A stretch of 64,000 nt of DNA from JAYZDP01 sp036337765 (GCA_036337765.1 JAYZDP010000168.1:1-64000), one strand, 5' to 3'. Counted from the stretch's first letter, positions 25,544 through 33,996 are shown. Notes: generated by a model not told the origin, from the letters alone. Numbers and translations: made by a program.

Positions 25544-26245
25544 CCTCCGGGTCGCTTCCTGCAGTCTTGCCTGCAGATCCTCCATCTTGACCGCCATGAG
25601 AGTCTGGACGACTGCATCGGCCGATGACAGCTCGCCGGCATCGTGCGTATGTGCGACACCGAGTGTCGCCAACCCCGCTCCGGCCGCAGCCGTGATTCCG
25701 ACCGGCGTATCCTCTACGGCCAACACCTCGTGGGGATGAAACAGCCGCTCGGGCAGCGGAGGCAGCGCGTTGAGATCCTGCAAAGCACGCAGGTACGGCG
25801 CCGGGCTCGGTTTGGGCTGGGCCACGTCCTCGGCCGAAACGATCGACTTGAAGACCTCAAAGAGCTCTGCCTGGCGCAAGGCCGACTCGATCTCGCCCCA
25901 CAGCGCGCTGGAGACCAGACCCAGAGTGATGTCACGGGCGTGGGCGTCACGCACCAGCTCGACGGCTCCCGGAAAGAACTCGAACCCGTCCTCGTGGATA
26001 CGCTCCTGGTAGTAGCTCCCCTTGCGCGCGACCAAACGGATGATCCGGATCTCGTCGGGTGCCTCGCCCGCGGCCTCGAGCGCCCGGCCCAGGCAAGTCC
26101 GATCGTCGAGGCCGATCATTCCGGCGATCAGCTCGTCGTCGACATCGAGACACTCTTCGTCCAGAACCCGTCGTATCAGCTCCTGGTGCAGCGGCTCGTC
26201 GTCGACGAGAACGCCGTTGAAATCGAACAGAATCGCCCGCAACAC
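25541..26245 (-). CDS. HAD-superfamily phosphatase (beta-phosphoglucomutase/GPH-like)
   Basis: A 234-residue HAD hydrolase of subfamily IA. Motif I is LFDFNGVLVDDE (nucleophile Asp and acid/base region), motif II is LGLVSSAL, motif III is the Lys in AQPKPSPAPYLRAL, and motif IV is VLAVEDTPVGI. Motif I has Asn where DxDG is usual (DFNG). That acid/base replacement is known in some family branches but would weaken phosphatase chemistry. The start is a GTG (or the next codon, TTG). The C terminus ends RR-TAG, where TAG is the first codon of repeat copy 1. Confidence 0.85.
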   Translation of the reverse strand: MLRAILFDFNGVLVDDEPLHQELIRRVLDEECLDVDDELIAGMIGLDDRTCLGRALEAAGEAPDEIRIIRLVARKGSYYQERIHEDGFEFFPGAVELVRDAHARDITLGLVSSALWGEIESALRQAELFEVFKSIVSAEDVAQPKPSPAPYLRALQDLNALPPLPERLFHPHEVLAVEDTPVGITAAAGAGLATLGVAHTHDAGELSSADAVVQTLMAVKMEDLQARLQEATRR

Positions 26246-26333
26246 CGAGGCATGATAACGACTTCGCCTAGGCTTCGGATTTGACTCGCAACGACTCCGA
26301 TAGCTATCCTTGAAGATTGTCAGAGGTCGAAAT

Positions 26334-26726
26334 ATGGGCCTTTTGTCGAGCCAGAAAGACACTCCACCCACTCCGGCGCCGGACGCTCCGGAAGGGCCGA
26401 TTCTTCTCACCGAGAAGGCGGTCACGATGATCAAGCTGACCCGAGAGCAGGAGGGGATGGAAGAATCCTGTGGCCTTCGGGTGGCGGTCCGCGGCGGTGG
26501 ATGCAGCGGCTTCGAGTACGCGCTCGATTTCGAGGACAAGGCGCGCGAAACGGATCTCGTGCTCACCTACCAGGGGCTCGACGTCTTCGTGGACCCGATC
26601 TCGAGCCGTTATCTCAACGGCACGATGATCGACTACAGCCTCGGCATGACCGGCACGGGTTTCAAGTTCCACAACCCGAAGGCGACCGGTACCTGCGGCT
26701 GTGGATCCTCGTTCGCCGTCGGGTAA
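26334..26726 (+). CDS. A-type iron-sulfur carrier (IscA/ErpA/HesB family)
   Basis: A 130-residue A-type carrier. The three ligand cysteines are in GGGCSGFEYAL (about 57) and GTCGCGSSF near the C terminus. ILLTEKAVTMIKLTREQEG is the usual N-terminal helix of the domain, preceded by about 25 flexible residues rich in Pro. Such proteins deliver Fe-S clusters to target enzymes; the Rieske, the molybdoenzyme cofactor pathway and others in this window could be clients. The ATG at 26334 is preferred, with AGAGG about seven bases ahead. Confidence 0.92.
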   Translation: MGLLSSQKDTPPTPAPDAPEGPILLTEKAVTMIKLTREQEGMEESCGLRVAVRGGGCSGFEYALDFEDKARETDLVLTYQGLDVFVDPISSRYLNGTMIDYSLGMTGTGFKFHNPKATGTCGCGSSFAVG

Positions 26727-26739
26727 AGGTCGCGCGTCG

Positions 26740-27798
26740 TCAGCTCGCGGCGCGCAGATGCGTAGGCGCACCCGAGAGTGACCACTCCGCCGTCGCCTCG
26801 GAATCAAGCGCCGATCGGGACAAGGTACCGACGGCTGCCCAAACCTCGCCACTTGTGGTGGGGGCGACGCTTGTTACTTTCCCGATCTCCTTTCCTTCCG
26901 CGGTCAGGAGGCCCGCGCCGGGGGGGGCGTCGGACCGGATCTCCAGCGGGCGGCACTCGCGAGCGGGCTTCCCGCGATAGAAGATCCGAGCGACGATCTC
27001 CTGGCCCAGATAGCAGCCCTTGGTGAAATCGACGGCCTCGTCGAGCAGCGCGGTCTCGTTGGCGACGCTGCGGTCGTCGTAGTCGACTCCCCAGCGCGCG
27101 ACGCCAGCGCGGCAGCGCAGGGTCTCGAGCGCGGCCCACCCGGCCAGGGTCAGCTCGTGTCGCGCTAGGAGCTGCTCGAGAATCGGCTCCGCGATCGCAG
27201 CTGGCAGCCAAAGAACGAGCGCTTCGACGCCGTGTACGAGGCGCCTCAAGACCTGGATCTCGGTGCCGGCAAGCCGGGTCCGAACCAGGCGGTCGGTGTC
27301 GGGCAGCTCGCACATCTCCCCCAGCACCTCGGCGGCTCGGGCTCCGACCACGGCAACGTCGAGCATGTCGTGCAGAAGGGTCACGTCAACGTCGTCGATC
27401 ACCCGGTAGTGCTCGATGTGCTCCTTCATCTCAGGCGCGCGTCCCGCCGGCAGCTGAAGCCACAGCCGATCTTCGAGAACGGAGATGTAGGCGTCGGCAA
27501 GGACACGGCCCTCGCCATCGGTGAAGAAGCCGTACCGGCCACACCCCGCCTCGAGCGGCTCGATATCCGCCGAGAAGAGCCCATTGACGAGCCGAGCCCG
27601 GTCGGCACCACGCAACTCCAGTCGGTCTGCCCACGAAAGATCGACCATCGCGCACCCCACCGTCGCGGCTTCGACCTCGGCCCTCGGATCGCCGTAGTGC
27701 AACGGCAACGAGCAGCCCCGCTCTTCGCCGACGACCACGCCCCGAGTTACATGAAGATCCTCCAGCGGAAGCGTGGCATGATCGGTGACCGCCGACAT
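26740..27798 (-). CDS. ygfZ: Folate-binding Fe-S maintenance protein YgfZ-like
   Basis: A 352-residue GcvT-fold protein with the signature FTKGCYLGQEIVARIFYRGK (KGCYxGQE, about 260-280). That Cys motif defines YgfZ, a folate-dependent protein needed for some Fe-S enzymes, and separates it from glycine-cleavage GcvT. MVDLSWADRLELRGADRARLVNGLFSADI is the N-terminal folate-domain segment. The gene is convergent with the IscA-type carrier upstream in the window (14 bases between stops), which fits a shared Fe-S role. The start MSAVTDHATLPLEDL is chosen; a GTG 39 bases upstream is possible. Confidence 0.88.
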   Translation of the reverse strand: MSAVTDHATLPLEDLHVTRGVVVGEERGCSLPLHYGDPRAEVEAATVGCAMVDLSWADRLELRGADRARLVNGLFSADIEPLEAGCGRYGFFTDGEGRVLADAYISVLEDRLWLQLPAGRAPEMKEHIEHYRVIDDVDVTLLHDMLDVAVVGARAAEVLGEMCELPDTDRLVRTRLAGTEIQVLRRLVHGVEALVLWLPAAIAEPILEQLLARHELTLAGWAALETLRCRAGVARWGVDYDDRSVANETALLDEAVDFTKGCYLGQEIVARIFYRGKPARECRPLEIRSDAPPGAGLLTAEGKEIGKVTSVAPTTSGEVWAAVGTLSRSALDSEATAEWSLSGAPTHLRAAS

Positions 27799-27878
27799 AT
27801 GGCGCAGTCTAGCCGCTTCGAAGGCGGGCATTCGCACTGTTGCCCCGGCCAGCGAGACCCCGGTACACTTCGACCGCC

Positions 27879-28232
27879 ATGGACCCGCACTTTGACGGAG
27901 TCATCTTCAAGACCAGCTCCCAGGAGCTCGAGCGCCGGATGCGTTTCGAGCACCCTCCGTACCTGCTGATCGACGTTCGCGAGGCCGCCGAACGCTCCTC
28001 GGGATCGATCGCCGGCTCCGTAGCCCTCGATGCCGGCGGGCTAGAAGCGCTCCCCGAAGGCTCGAGCGCTTCGACCGAGTTCATCGTCGTTGGTTCCGAT
28101 CAGTACGACCCGCGAGTCCGCGATATGGCGCAGCGGCTGCGCGAGCTAGGCGCTCAGCGCGTAGTCGAGCTACCCGGCGGCATGTTCGAGTGGCACGCTG
28201 CGGGAGCCGCGGTAGTCATTGATGGCGAGTGA
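27879..28232 (+). CDS. Rhodanese-like protein lacking the catalytic cysteine
   Basis: A 117-residue single rhodanese domain. PYLLIDVREAAERSSGSIAGSV is the conserved first half, and GAQRVVELPGGMFEWHAAG is the usual end (GG...W). The active-site loop, where active enzymes have CRxGxR, reads VGSDQYDPRVRDMA, so the sulfur-carrying Cys is missing and sulfurtransferase activity is unlikely. It may be a binding or regulatory domain. The last codons (AAVVIDGE) lie inside a repeat element (copy 6), whose opening TAG has changed to TGC; translation ends at a TGA within the repeat's spacer. It is divergent from ygfZ. Confidence 0.8.
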   Translation: MDPHFDGVIFKTSSQELERRMRFEHPPYLLIDVREAAERSSGSIAGSVALDAGGLEALPEGSSASTEFIVVGSDQYDPRVRDMAQRLRELGAQRVVELPGGMFEWHAAGAAVVIDGE

Positions 28233-28269
28233 GTCGAGGCTGTAGCGCGCTCATACCGCAGCCCGCGCT
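28199..28269 (+). repeat. TAG-anchored inverted repeat, copy 6 (degenerate, within two gene ends)
   Basis: The plus strand here aligns along its whole length with the minus strand of copy 3: tgcgggagccgcggta, then gtcatt, gtcgaggctgtag and gcgctcat in the spacer, then taccgcagcccgcgct. The spacer is again 39 nt. The outer arm bases have drifted, and TAG became TGC. The 3' ends of both convergent genes, the rhodanese and ppk1, are coded inside it. Shared spacer bases, not just the palindrome, identify it as a family member. Confidence 0.7.
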
Positions 28270-30398
28270 CGCCTCTCCAGGAGGGCCTGCTGCGAATCTG
28301 GTGATCGCTCGTCGCTGTCGGGCACGCGCGAGTAGCTGCCGTCGGGCTCCAGCACACGAGCCTTGACCGAGTCACGCAGGTGCGTGAACAGGATCGCGTC
28401 GCGCACCTCGACAAGTAGCCTGTCGTCCTCGATCGGGAACAGCAGCTCGACGCGACCATTGAGGTTGCGAGGCATCAGGTCGGCACTACCGACGAAGACC
28501 TCCTCGTCGCCGCCGTTGCGAAAGTAGTAGATGCGAGAGTGCTCGAGGAAGCGGCCGACGATCGAGGTCACCGCGATCGTCTCGCTCACCCCCGGCACGC
28601 CGGGCCGCAGGCAACAGACGCCCCGCACCTGGAGATCGATGCGGACCCCCTCGGCGGAGGCCCGGTAGAGAGACTGAATGCACGCTCGATCCACCAGCGA
28701 GTTGACCTTGAAGGCAATGTGGCCGTCTCCACCCGCGCGGTGACGCTCAATCTCGCGGTCGATGCGGCGCAGGATCTCACCGCGCATGTGCGATGGCGCG
28801 ACCAAGAGCTTGCGATACGCCTGCTTGCGCGAGTAGCCGGTGAGGGTGTTGAAGAGCAGCGCCACGTCTTCGGCAATCGCCTCGTCGCAAGTGAAGAAGC
28901 CCAGATCGGCGTAGATCCTCGACGTGACGACGTTGTAGTTGCCGGTCGAGAGATGGACGTAGCGGCGGATACCCGAGCGTTCTCGGCGCACGACCAGGCA
29001 CATCTTGGCGTGGGTCTTCAGGCCGAGCACACCGTAGACCACGTGCACGCCCGCCTGCTCCAACGCACGACCCCATTCGATGTTCGACTCCTCGTCGAAA
29101 CGGGCCTTGAGCTCTACCAGCACCGAAACCTGCTTGTTGTTCTCGCGCGCCTCCATCAGGGCCTCGACGACGGGTGAGTCCGGACCGACGCGATAGAGCG
29201 TCTGCTTGATCGCCAGCACGTCGGGATCCTGGGCCGCCTGACGCAGGAAGCTCACCACGGGAGCAAAGCTGTCGTACGGGTGGTAGAGCAGCAGATCTCG
29301 TCGGGCCACGGCCGAGAAGATGTTGGCGTCGGACGCGACCTGCGGCGGCACCGCAGGTAGGAAGGGCGGGTACTTGAGCTCTGGCGCGTCGAGGCCGCAA
29401 AGCTCTGAGATGTTCGCCAGACCGATCCGGCTGCGGGTCGCGTAAACCTGGTGGCTCTCGAGCTCGAGGTTCTCGATCAGGATGTCGCGGATTCGAGGTG
29501 GCATCGCTTCATTGATCTCGAGCCGGATCGCGGAGCCAAAATGGCGCCTGCCTACGACCTCGGCCATGGCCGTGAGGAGATCGTCCGCCTCGTCCTCCTC
29601 GAGGTCCAGATCGGCGTCGCGGGTGACCCGAAAGGGGAAGGCAGCGATGATCTCGAGCCCCGGGAAGAGGAGGCCGAGATTCGCCACGATCACCTCCTCG
29701 ATCAGCACGAAGCCGCGCGAACCGGACCCCATCGGTCCGACCGCCTCCGGACTCTCGAGCTCAAGCTGGGGAACGGCGAGCAGCCGGGGGAAGTTTGCGG
29801 GGACCTTGAGCCGGGCGAAACGCTCGCCGTAGCCGGGATCCTCGAGTAGCACGGCGAGGTTGACGCTCAGATTCGAGATGTGCGGGAACGGGTGGCCTGG
29901 GTCAAAGGCCAGCGGCGTCAGGACTGGAAAGATCTCCGACTCGAACCTTGCGCCCAGCGCCTCCTGCTCGGCAACGTCGAGTTCCTGCCACGACTGCACT
30001 CGAATCCCGGCCTCGCGCAGCTGAGGGCTCAGCTGCTCGATCCAGCATCCATCGGCGAGCTCGAGCAGCGGCAGGAGGGATTCCCGGATCTCCTGCAGCT
30101 GTTCGGCCGGCGTCATGCCATCGGGAGGCGCCTCCAAAACGCCGGCCTTGAGCTGCTGTCGCAGGCCCGATACGCGCACCATGAAGAACTCGTCGAGGTT
30201 GCCGGCGAAGATCGAGAGGAAGTTCACCCGCTCAAGCAGTGGCGTCGACGGGCTCATCGCCTCCTCCAGCACCCGGCCGTTGAAGCGCAGCCAGCTCAGC
30301 TCGCGATTGATGAAAAGCGCCGGATCACTGGGGTCAGGCTTCGCGCCGAGCTCGACTGCACGCAGGATCACAGCTGTATCTTCTTTGGTCTGAGACAT
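28251..30398 (-). CDS. ppk1: Polyphosphate kinase 1
   Basis: A 715-residue PPK1, which transfers the gamma phosphate of ATP to polyphosphate. ELSWLRFNGRVLEEA is the N-domain start. The phospho-acceptor His is in VLGLKTHAKMCLVVRRE (about 453); HLSTGNYNVVTSRIYADLGFFT and YFRNGGDEEVFVGSADLMPRNL with RVELLFPIED are C-domain signatures of the PLD-like fold. The last residues (RARAAV) and the TGA lie inside repeat copy 6. It is divergent from the moaD-moaE fusion, 56 bases apart. Confidence 0.96.
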   Translation of the reverse strand: MSQTKEDTAVILRAVELGAKPDPSDPALFINRELSWLRFNGRVLEEAMSPSTPLLERVNFLSIFAGNLDEFFMVRVSGLRQQLKAGVLEAPPDGMTPAEQLQEIRESLLPLLELADGCWIEQLSPQLREAGIRVQSWQELDVAEQEALGARFESEIFPVLTPLAFDPGHPFPHISNLSVNLAVLLEDPGYGERFARLKVPANFPRLLAVPQLELESPEAVGPMGSGSRGFVLIEEVIVANLGLLFPGLEIIAAFPFRVTRDADLDLEEDEADDLLTAMAEVVGRRHFGSAIRLEINEAMPPRIRDILIENLELESHQVYATRSRIGLANISELCGLDAPELKYPPFLPAVPPQVASDANIFSAVARRDLLLYHPYDSFAPVVSFLRQAAQDPDVLAIKQTLYRVGPDSPVVEALMEARENNKQVSVLVELKARFDEESNIEWGRALEQAGVHVVYGVLGLKTHAKMCLVVRRERSGIRRYVHLSTGNYNVVTSRIYADLGFFTCDEAIAEDVALLFNTLTGYSRKQAYRKLLVAPSHMRGEILRRIDREIERHRAGGDGHIAFKVNSLVDRACIQSLYRASAEGVRIDLQVRGVCCLRPGVPGVSETIAVTSIVGRFLEHSRIYYFRNGGDEEVFVGSADLMPRNLNGRVELLFPIEDDRLLVEVRDAILFTHLRDSVKARVLEPDGSYSRVPDSDERSPDSQQALLERRARAAV

Positions 30399-30442
30399 CT
30401 ACGGAGACCTCGCGAGCCCCTCGCGTTAGCAGAACGGCCTCC

Positions 30443-30448
30443 TATAAT
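30443..30448 (+). promoter_or_regulatory. -10 box giving a likely leaderless moaD-moaE transcript
   Basis: A perfect TATAAT ends six bases before the ATG at 30455, so transcription would begin at or beside the start codon. No Shine-Dalgarno sequence is present and the -35 region is poor. The simplest reading is a leaderless mRNA. Confidence 0.5.
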
Positions 30449-30454
30449 ACGTTG

Positions 30455-31141
30455 ATGCGGATCCGTCTTCTAGCATTCGCCAGTGCTTGTGACGTCTTGG
30501 GCACAGCGGAAAGCGGCCTCGAGGTAGCTGCGGGTAGCACGGTCGCCCAGATGAAGGCGACGATCGAAGGGAACCACCCCCGGATGGGTGCGCTCTGGGA
30601 TGGCATGGCTGTGGCCGTTAACGGCGAGCTCGCCTACGACGATCTGGCGCTGGCCGAAGGCGACGAGGTCGCCCTGCTACCCCCTGTATCTGGGGGAGTC
30701 GACGAGGCACCCGTGCTGCAGACCGAGCCGATCGACACGGGCGAGGTGACGGCGCGAGTCGAGGATTCCGGCTCTGGAGCAGTGGTCGTCTTTGTGGGCA
30801 ACGTTCGCGACCGTCACGCCGGCCGAGGTGTCGAGCGGATCACCTACTCGGCCTACGCGAAGATGGCCGCCCACCGCATCCGCTCCATCTGCGCCGATCT
30901 AGAGGACCGCCACGAACGCGCCCGTATCGTAGTGGTCCATCGCCTCGGCGAGATTGCCGTCGGCGAGGCCTCTGTGGTCATCGCCGTCGGGTCACCGCAT
31001 CGGGCATCTGCGTACGAGGCCAGCAGGGAGGCACTGGAGCGGCTCAAGGCAGAGGTGCCGATCTGGAAGCATGAGCACTACAGCGACGGGGAGTCCCGTT
31101 GGCGTGAGGAGGAATCGCTCGTGGCTCCCGTCACTTCGTGA
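30455..31141 (+). CDS. moaDE: MoaD-MoaE fusion (molybdopterin synthase, both subunits in one chain)
   Basis: A 228-residue protein. Residues 1 to about 81 are a MoaD-type ubiquitin fold (MRIRLLAFASACDVLGT...) ending in ALLPPVSGG, the Gly-Gly tail that is thiocarboxylated in free MoaD. It continues without a stop into MoaE (about 90-228): VVVFVGNVRDRHAGRGVERITYSAY, VVHRLGEIAVGEASVVIAV and VPIWKHEHYSDGESRW, with the conserved Lys in the IWK segment. Molybdopterin synthase inserts both sulfurs of molybdopterin. Since MoaD needs a free C-terminal Gly, cleavage after GG is expected, as reported for mycobacterial MoaX. A molybdoenzyme and a MoeB-like activator are encoded nearby. Confidence 0.9.
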   Translation: MRIRLLAFASACDVLGTAESGLEVAAGSTVAQMKATIEGNHPRMGALWDGMAVAVNGELAYDDLALAEGDEVALLPPVSGGVDEAPVLQTEPIDTGEVTARVEDSGSGAVVVFVGNVRDRHAGRGVERITYSAYAKMAAHRIRSICADLEDRHERARIVVVHRLGEIAVGEASVVIAVGSPHRASAYEASREALERLKAEVPIWKHEHYSDGESRWREEESLVAPVTS

Positions 31142-32360
31142 CCTGGCCCGGCTGTCCGACGAGGCGCGACGACAATCCCGACTCGAGCGCCTGCTGGAGC
31201 AGGAAGGCGCGCCAGGCGCCCTCGATCTCCTCCCACGAGGCCCCCAACCTGTCTTCCAGCGTCGACGCCGCGACCGACTCACCCCTCGAGACCGACTCGA
31301 GATAGCCCAAGAACGCCTGCCGCCGCACAGTCGGGCGCACGAGAAAGCGGACCAGGAGCGCGCTCTCGGCATAGTGCAGCCGCGAGCGCGGACCCCCGAC
31401 GAAGGGGCCCCACTCGAGCCGGACCAACACTCCGAGCGGCACCGCCCGGCCCTCACGCTGGGTCACGAGCAGCAGGTCCAGGCCAGCCAGGCCCCCGCGC
31501 AGCTCGACGCGATTCTCGTACTCGATCTTCCCATGTGACAGATCGGCAACGTGAAGACGGCCCTCGCCATCGAGCCTGGCTGCCGCCAGGTCGTCGGCGA
31601 TGCCCTCGTCGAGCCACGGCGGCAGCGCCGGACCGAGTGATCTACGGTTGAGGAGATGCGTCAATTCATGCAGCAACGTATGCCCGACGACAGCAGGATC
31701 GAGATCGCCGACGTAGAACACCACCATCCCGTATCCGGTGTGGGCAACGCTCGCCAGATCTCGAATCCGCCCCCACTCCGCCTGCACCGCACGGTAACCC
31801 GACTCTTCTCGAAACAGTACAAGGGTCTCCTTCGCCTCCCCAACTGGCGTCAACCCATAGCGCTCTGCATACACCCGCTCGACCTGTGAGGTGATCACAT
31901 CCAGATGCTCGATCAGTGCTCCGGGAGCCACGTCCGTCACCAATCGATAGGGGCCCAACCTCGCCTCTCTCCCCCCGTCGATGAGCCTCCCAGCCGCCGC
32001 CGACAACCGCTCCGGATCCGCTTCTCGCCCGGGCAAAGGCAACACCAGCGCCGGCTCGCTCCCCAAAGGCGGTGGCCCATCGCCCTCCCAAGCGTCGTAC
32101 GCCTTCAGCCCCCTATCAACAGGGGGCATATCCACGAACGACTCCGCCGGCCCGTCGAAGACCGGCGCCGGCACATCAGGCTCGGGAGGCACGAATCTCC
32201 CGCGGACGACATCGACCACCGGGCCCAAGACCGGCCAATCCACCACCGCCTCCACTGCCCTAGAACTCGGCCAACGAGTCAGCGACGCAAACCCCACCAA
32301 CAAGATCAGCACTGAGCCTATGGCGCCAAAAGAAACGAGATCTCGCCACCACCGCCTCAC
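31131..32360 (-). CDS. Membrane-anchored gluzincin-type metallopeptidase (peptidase MA-like)
   Basis: A 409-residue protein with an N-terminal signal-anchor (about 9-30, FGAIGSVLILLVGFASL) and a Pro-rich linker. The peptidase core is HTLLHELTHLLNRR (HExxH, about 225) followed by LPPWLDEGIADDLA, where the downstream Glu is the third zinc ligand, as in gluzincins of the peptidase MA/DUF1570 type. A helical C-terminal part holds YAESALLVRFL. It probably acts in the periplasm; no substrate is evident. Its 3' end overlaps the moaD-moaE 3' end by 11 bases (convergent). Confidence 0.82.
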   Translation of the reverse strand: MRRWWRDLVSFGAIGSVLILLVGFASLTRWPSSRAVEAVVDWPVLGPVVDVVRGRFVPPEPDVPAPVFDGPAESFVDMPPVDRGLKAYDAWEGDGPPPLGSEPALVLPLPGREADPERLSAAAGRLIDGGREARLGPYRLVTDVAPGALIEHLDVITSQVERVYAERYGLTPVGEAKETLVLFREESGYRAVQAEWGRIRDLASVAHTGYGMVVFYVGDLDPAVVGHTLLHELTHLLNRRSLGPALPPWLDEGIADDLAAARLDGEGRLHVADLSHGKIEYENRVELRGGLAGLDLLLVTQREGRAVPLGVLVRLEWGPFVGGPRSRLHYAESALLVRFLVRPTVRRQAFLGYLESVSRGESVAASTLEDRLGASWEEIEGAWRAFLLQQALESGLSSRLVGQPGQVTK

Positions 32361-32435
32361 GTAGAGGCAATGCTACTCCCGCAGCCACACTCCTGCCCTA
32401 CCCGCCCGACAGGCGGCGCCCCTTCCCCTCCCTCC

Positions 32436-32548
32436 GGGCCTGCGCGGCGAGCGCTCCCCCGAGGGACAGCAAGACCAGCGGGGGTCGCGGTATGAACGCG
32501 CAACACCCACGACAAACCATCAAACCATGACTACCGCGGCCCCCGCTA
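32436..32548 (-). repeat. TAG-anchored inverted repeat, copy 2 (with flank)
   Basis: Arms are agcgggggtcgcggta (32477-32492) and taccgcggcccccgcta (32532-32548), with one mismatch and a 39-nt spacer. The outer flank 32436-32476 carries gggcctgcgcggcgagcgc and cccccgagggacag, shared with copies 3 and 4. On the minus strand the first three bases are the TAG stop codon of the moeB-like gene. It fills most of the gap to the metallopeptidase gene. Confidence 0.85.
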
Positions 32549-33718
32549 GTAGCGGAGTACGTCGGGATCGACCTCGAGACTCCACGAGTCGATGCCACCC
32601 TTCATGTTCTTCACCTTCGAGAACCCGAACTCCTGGAGCAGATGTACCGCCCGGGTCGAACGGGGCCCGTGGTGGCAGTGGGCAACGATGAAGTCTCGTG
32701 GGTCGAGCTCACCGATGCGGTCCTGGAGATCGGCCACTGGAATGACGATTGAGCCGTCGATACGGCAGATCTCAATCTCCTCGGGATTGCGGACGTCGAG
32801 AATCGTGATCTGATCGCCGCGATCGAGCATCTCCTTGACTTCAGTCACTGTGATGTCGATGTCGTCGGCGCCCGCGGGCTCCTCGATCGGGATGCCGCAG
32901 AACTGTTCGTAGTCGATCAGCTCGATCTGGGTCGGATTCTCCCCGCACACCGGGCAGTCCGGGTTGCGACGCAGCTTGAGCTCGCGGAACTTCATGCGCA
33001 GGGCATCGAAAAGCGCGAGGCGGCCGATCATAGGCTCACCCTTGCCGATGATCAGTTTGATCACCTCGTTGGCCTGCAGCGAGCCGATGATGCCAGGCAG
33101 CACACCCAGGACCCCGCCCTCGGCGCACGACGGGACGAGCCCCGGCGGCGGCGGTTCCGGGAAGAGGCACCGGTAGCACGGTCCCTTCTCTGCCCAAAAG
33201 ACCGAGACCTGCCCCTCGAAGCGGAAGATTGACCCATACACGTTCGGCTTGCCCGTCAGCACACAGGCGTCGTTGACCAGGTAGCGGGTCGGAAAGTTGT
33301 CGGTACCGTCGACCACGATGTCGTAGTCCTTGACGATGTCCAGAGCGTTGGACGAGTCGAGGCGTACCTGGTGCGGGATCAAGGTGACGTAAGGATTGAC
33401 GATGTTGAGCCGCTCCATCGCCGCTTCGATCTTGGGCCGGCCGACATCGGCCAGACCGTAGAGCAGTTGGCGATGCAGATTCGACTCGTCAACCTCGTCG
33501 AACTCGACCAGGCCCAGGGTGCCGACGCCGGCCGCGGCGAGATACATCCCGAGCGGCGAGCCAAGCCCACCGGTACCGACCATCAGCACGCGAGCGGCCT
33601 TGAGCTTCTGCTGACCGAGCGTGCCGACCTCCGGCATGATCAGGTGGCGGCTGTAGCGCCGAATCTCCTCTGGGCTCAGGTCCGGCAGGGTGGTCGTGTC
33701 GTCTTGTACGAGGGTCAT
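32546..33718 (-). CDS. moeB: MoeB/ThiF-type adenylyltransferase with C-terminal rhodanese domain
   Basis: The 390-residue protein activates the C terminus of a ubiquitin-like sulfur carrier. Residues 17 to about 265 are the E1-like domain: YSRHLIMPEVGTLGQQKL, VLMVGTGGLGSPLGMYLA (nucleotide loop), NLHRQLLYG and VVDGTDNFPTRYLVND, with two zinc CxxC pairs (CYRCLF and CPVCGE). Residues 290-390 are a rhodanese domain with an intact catalytic Cys in VAHCHHGPRST. The ATG overlaps the TGA of cysO, so carrier and activator are coupled. The same enzyme might also serve MoaD. The stop codon TAG opens repeat copy 2. Confidence 0.94.
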   Translation of the reverse strand: MTLVQDDTTTLPDLSPEEIRRYSRHLIMPEVGTLGQQKLKAARVLMVGTGGLGSPLGMYLAAAGVGTLGLVEFDEVDESNLHRQLLYGLADVGRPKIEAAMERLNIVNPYVTLIPHQVRLDSSNALDIVKDYDIVVDGTDNFPTRYLVNDACVLTGKPNVYGSIFRFEGQVSVFWAEKGPCYRCLFPEPPPPGLVPSCAEGGVLGVLPGIIGSLQANEVIKLIIGKGEPMIGRLALFDALRMKFRELKLRRNPDCPVCGENPTQIELIDYEQFCGIPIEEPAGADDIDITVTEVKEMLDRGDQITILDVRNPEEIEICRIDGSIVIPVADLQDRIGELDPRDFIVAHCHHGPRSTRAVHLLQEFGFSKVKNMKGGIDSWSLEVDPDVLRY

Positions 33719-33996
33719 GGGGCTCCTCCTGCGATCGACGGGATGATCGACAGCGTATCGCCCTCGGAAACCGGCGTCGCATCCTGCTGCAGGTGGCGCA
33801 CGTCCTCATCGTTGAGGAAGAGATTGACGAAGCTGCGCAGTTTGCCGTCGTCGCTGTACAGATGGGGCTTGAGCGCCGTGTGCCGCTCGACCAGGCTCGA
33901 GAGCGCCTCGCCGACGGTCGTCCCGTCGACCTCCACCTCTCCCGCGTCGCCTATGAAGCGCTGCAGGGGCGTGGGGGCATGAATCGAAATCGCCAT
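33715..33996 (-). CDS. cysO: CysO/MoaD/ThiS-type sulfur-carrier protein
   Basis: A 93-residue ubiquitin-fold carrier. It ends SEGDTLSIIPSIAGGAP, so two residues (Ala-Pro) follow the diglycine that must be C-terminal for thiocarboxylate formation. The adjoining upstream gene encodes a JAMM peptidase, a known processor of such carriers. In the CysO pathway the thiocarboxylate gives its sulfur to O-phosphoserine or O-acetylserine through CysM. LRSFVNLFLNDEDVRHLQ is the typical central strand/helix. AGGAG lies seven bases ahead of the ATG at 33996; a longer frame upstream has no family similarity. Confidence 0.9.
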   Translation of the reverse strand: MAISIHAPTPLQRFIGDAGEVEVDGTTVGEALSSLVERHTALKPHLYSDDGKLRSFVNLFLNDEDVRHLQQDATPVSEGDTLSIIPSIAGGAP

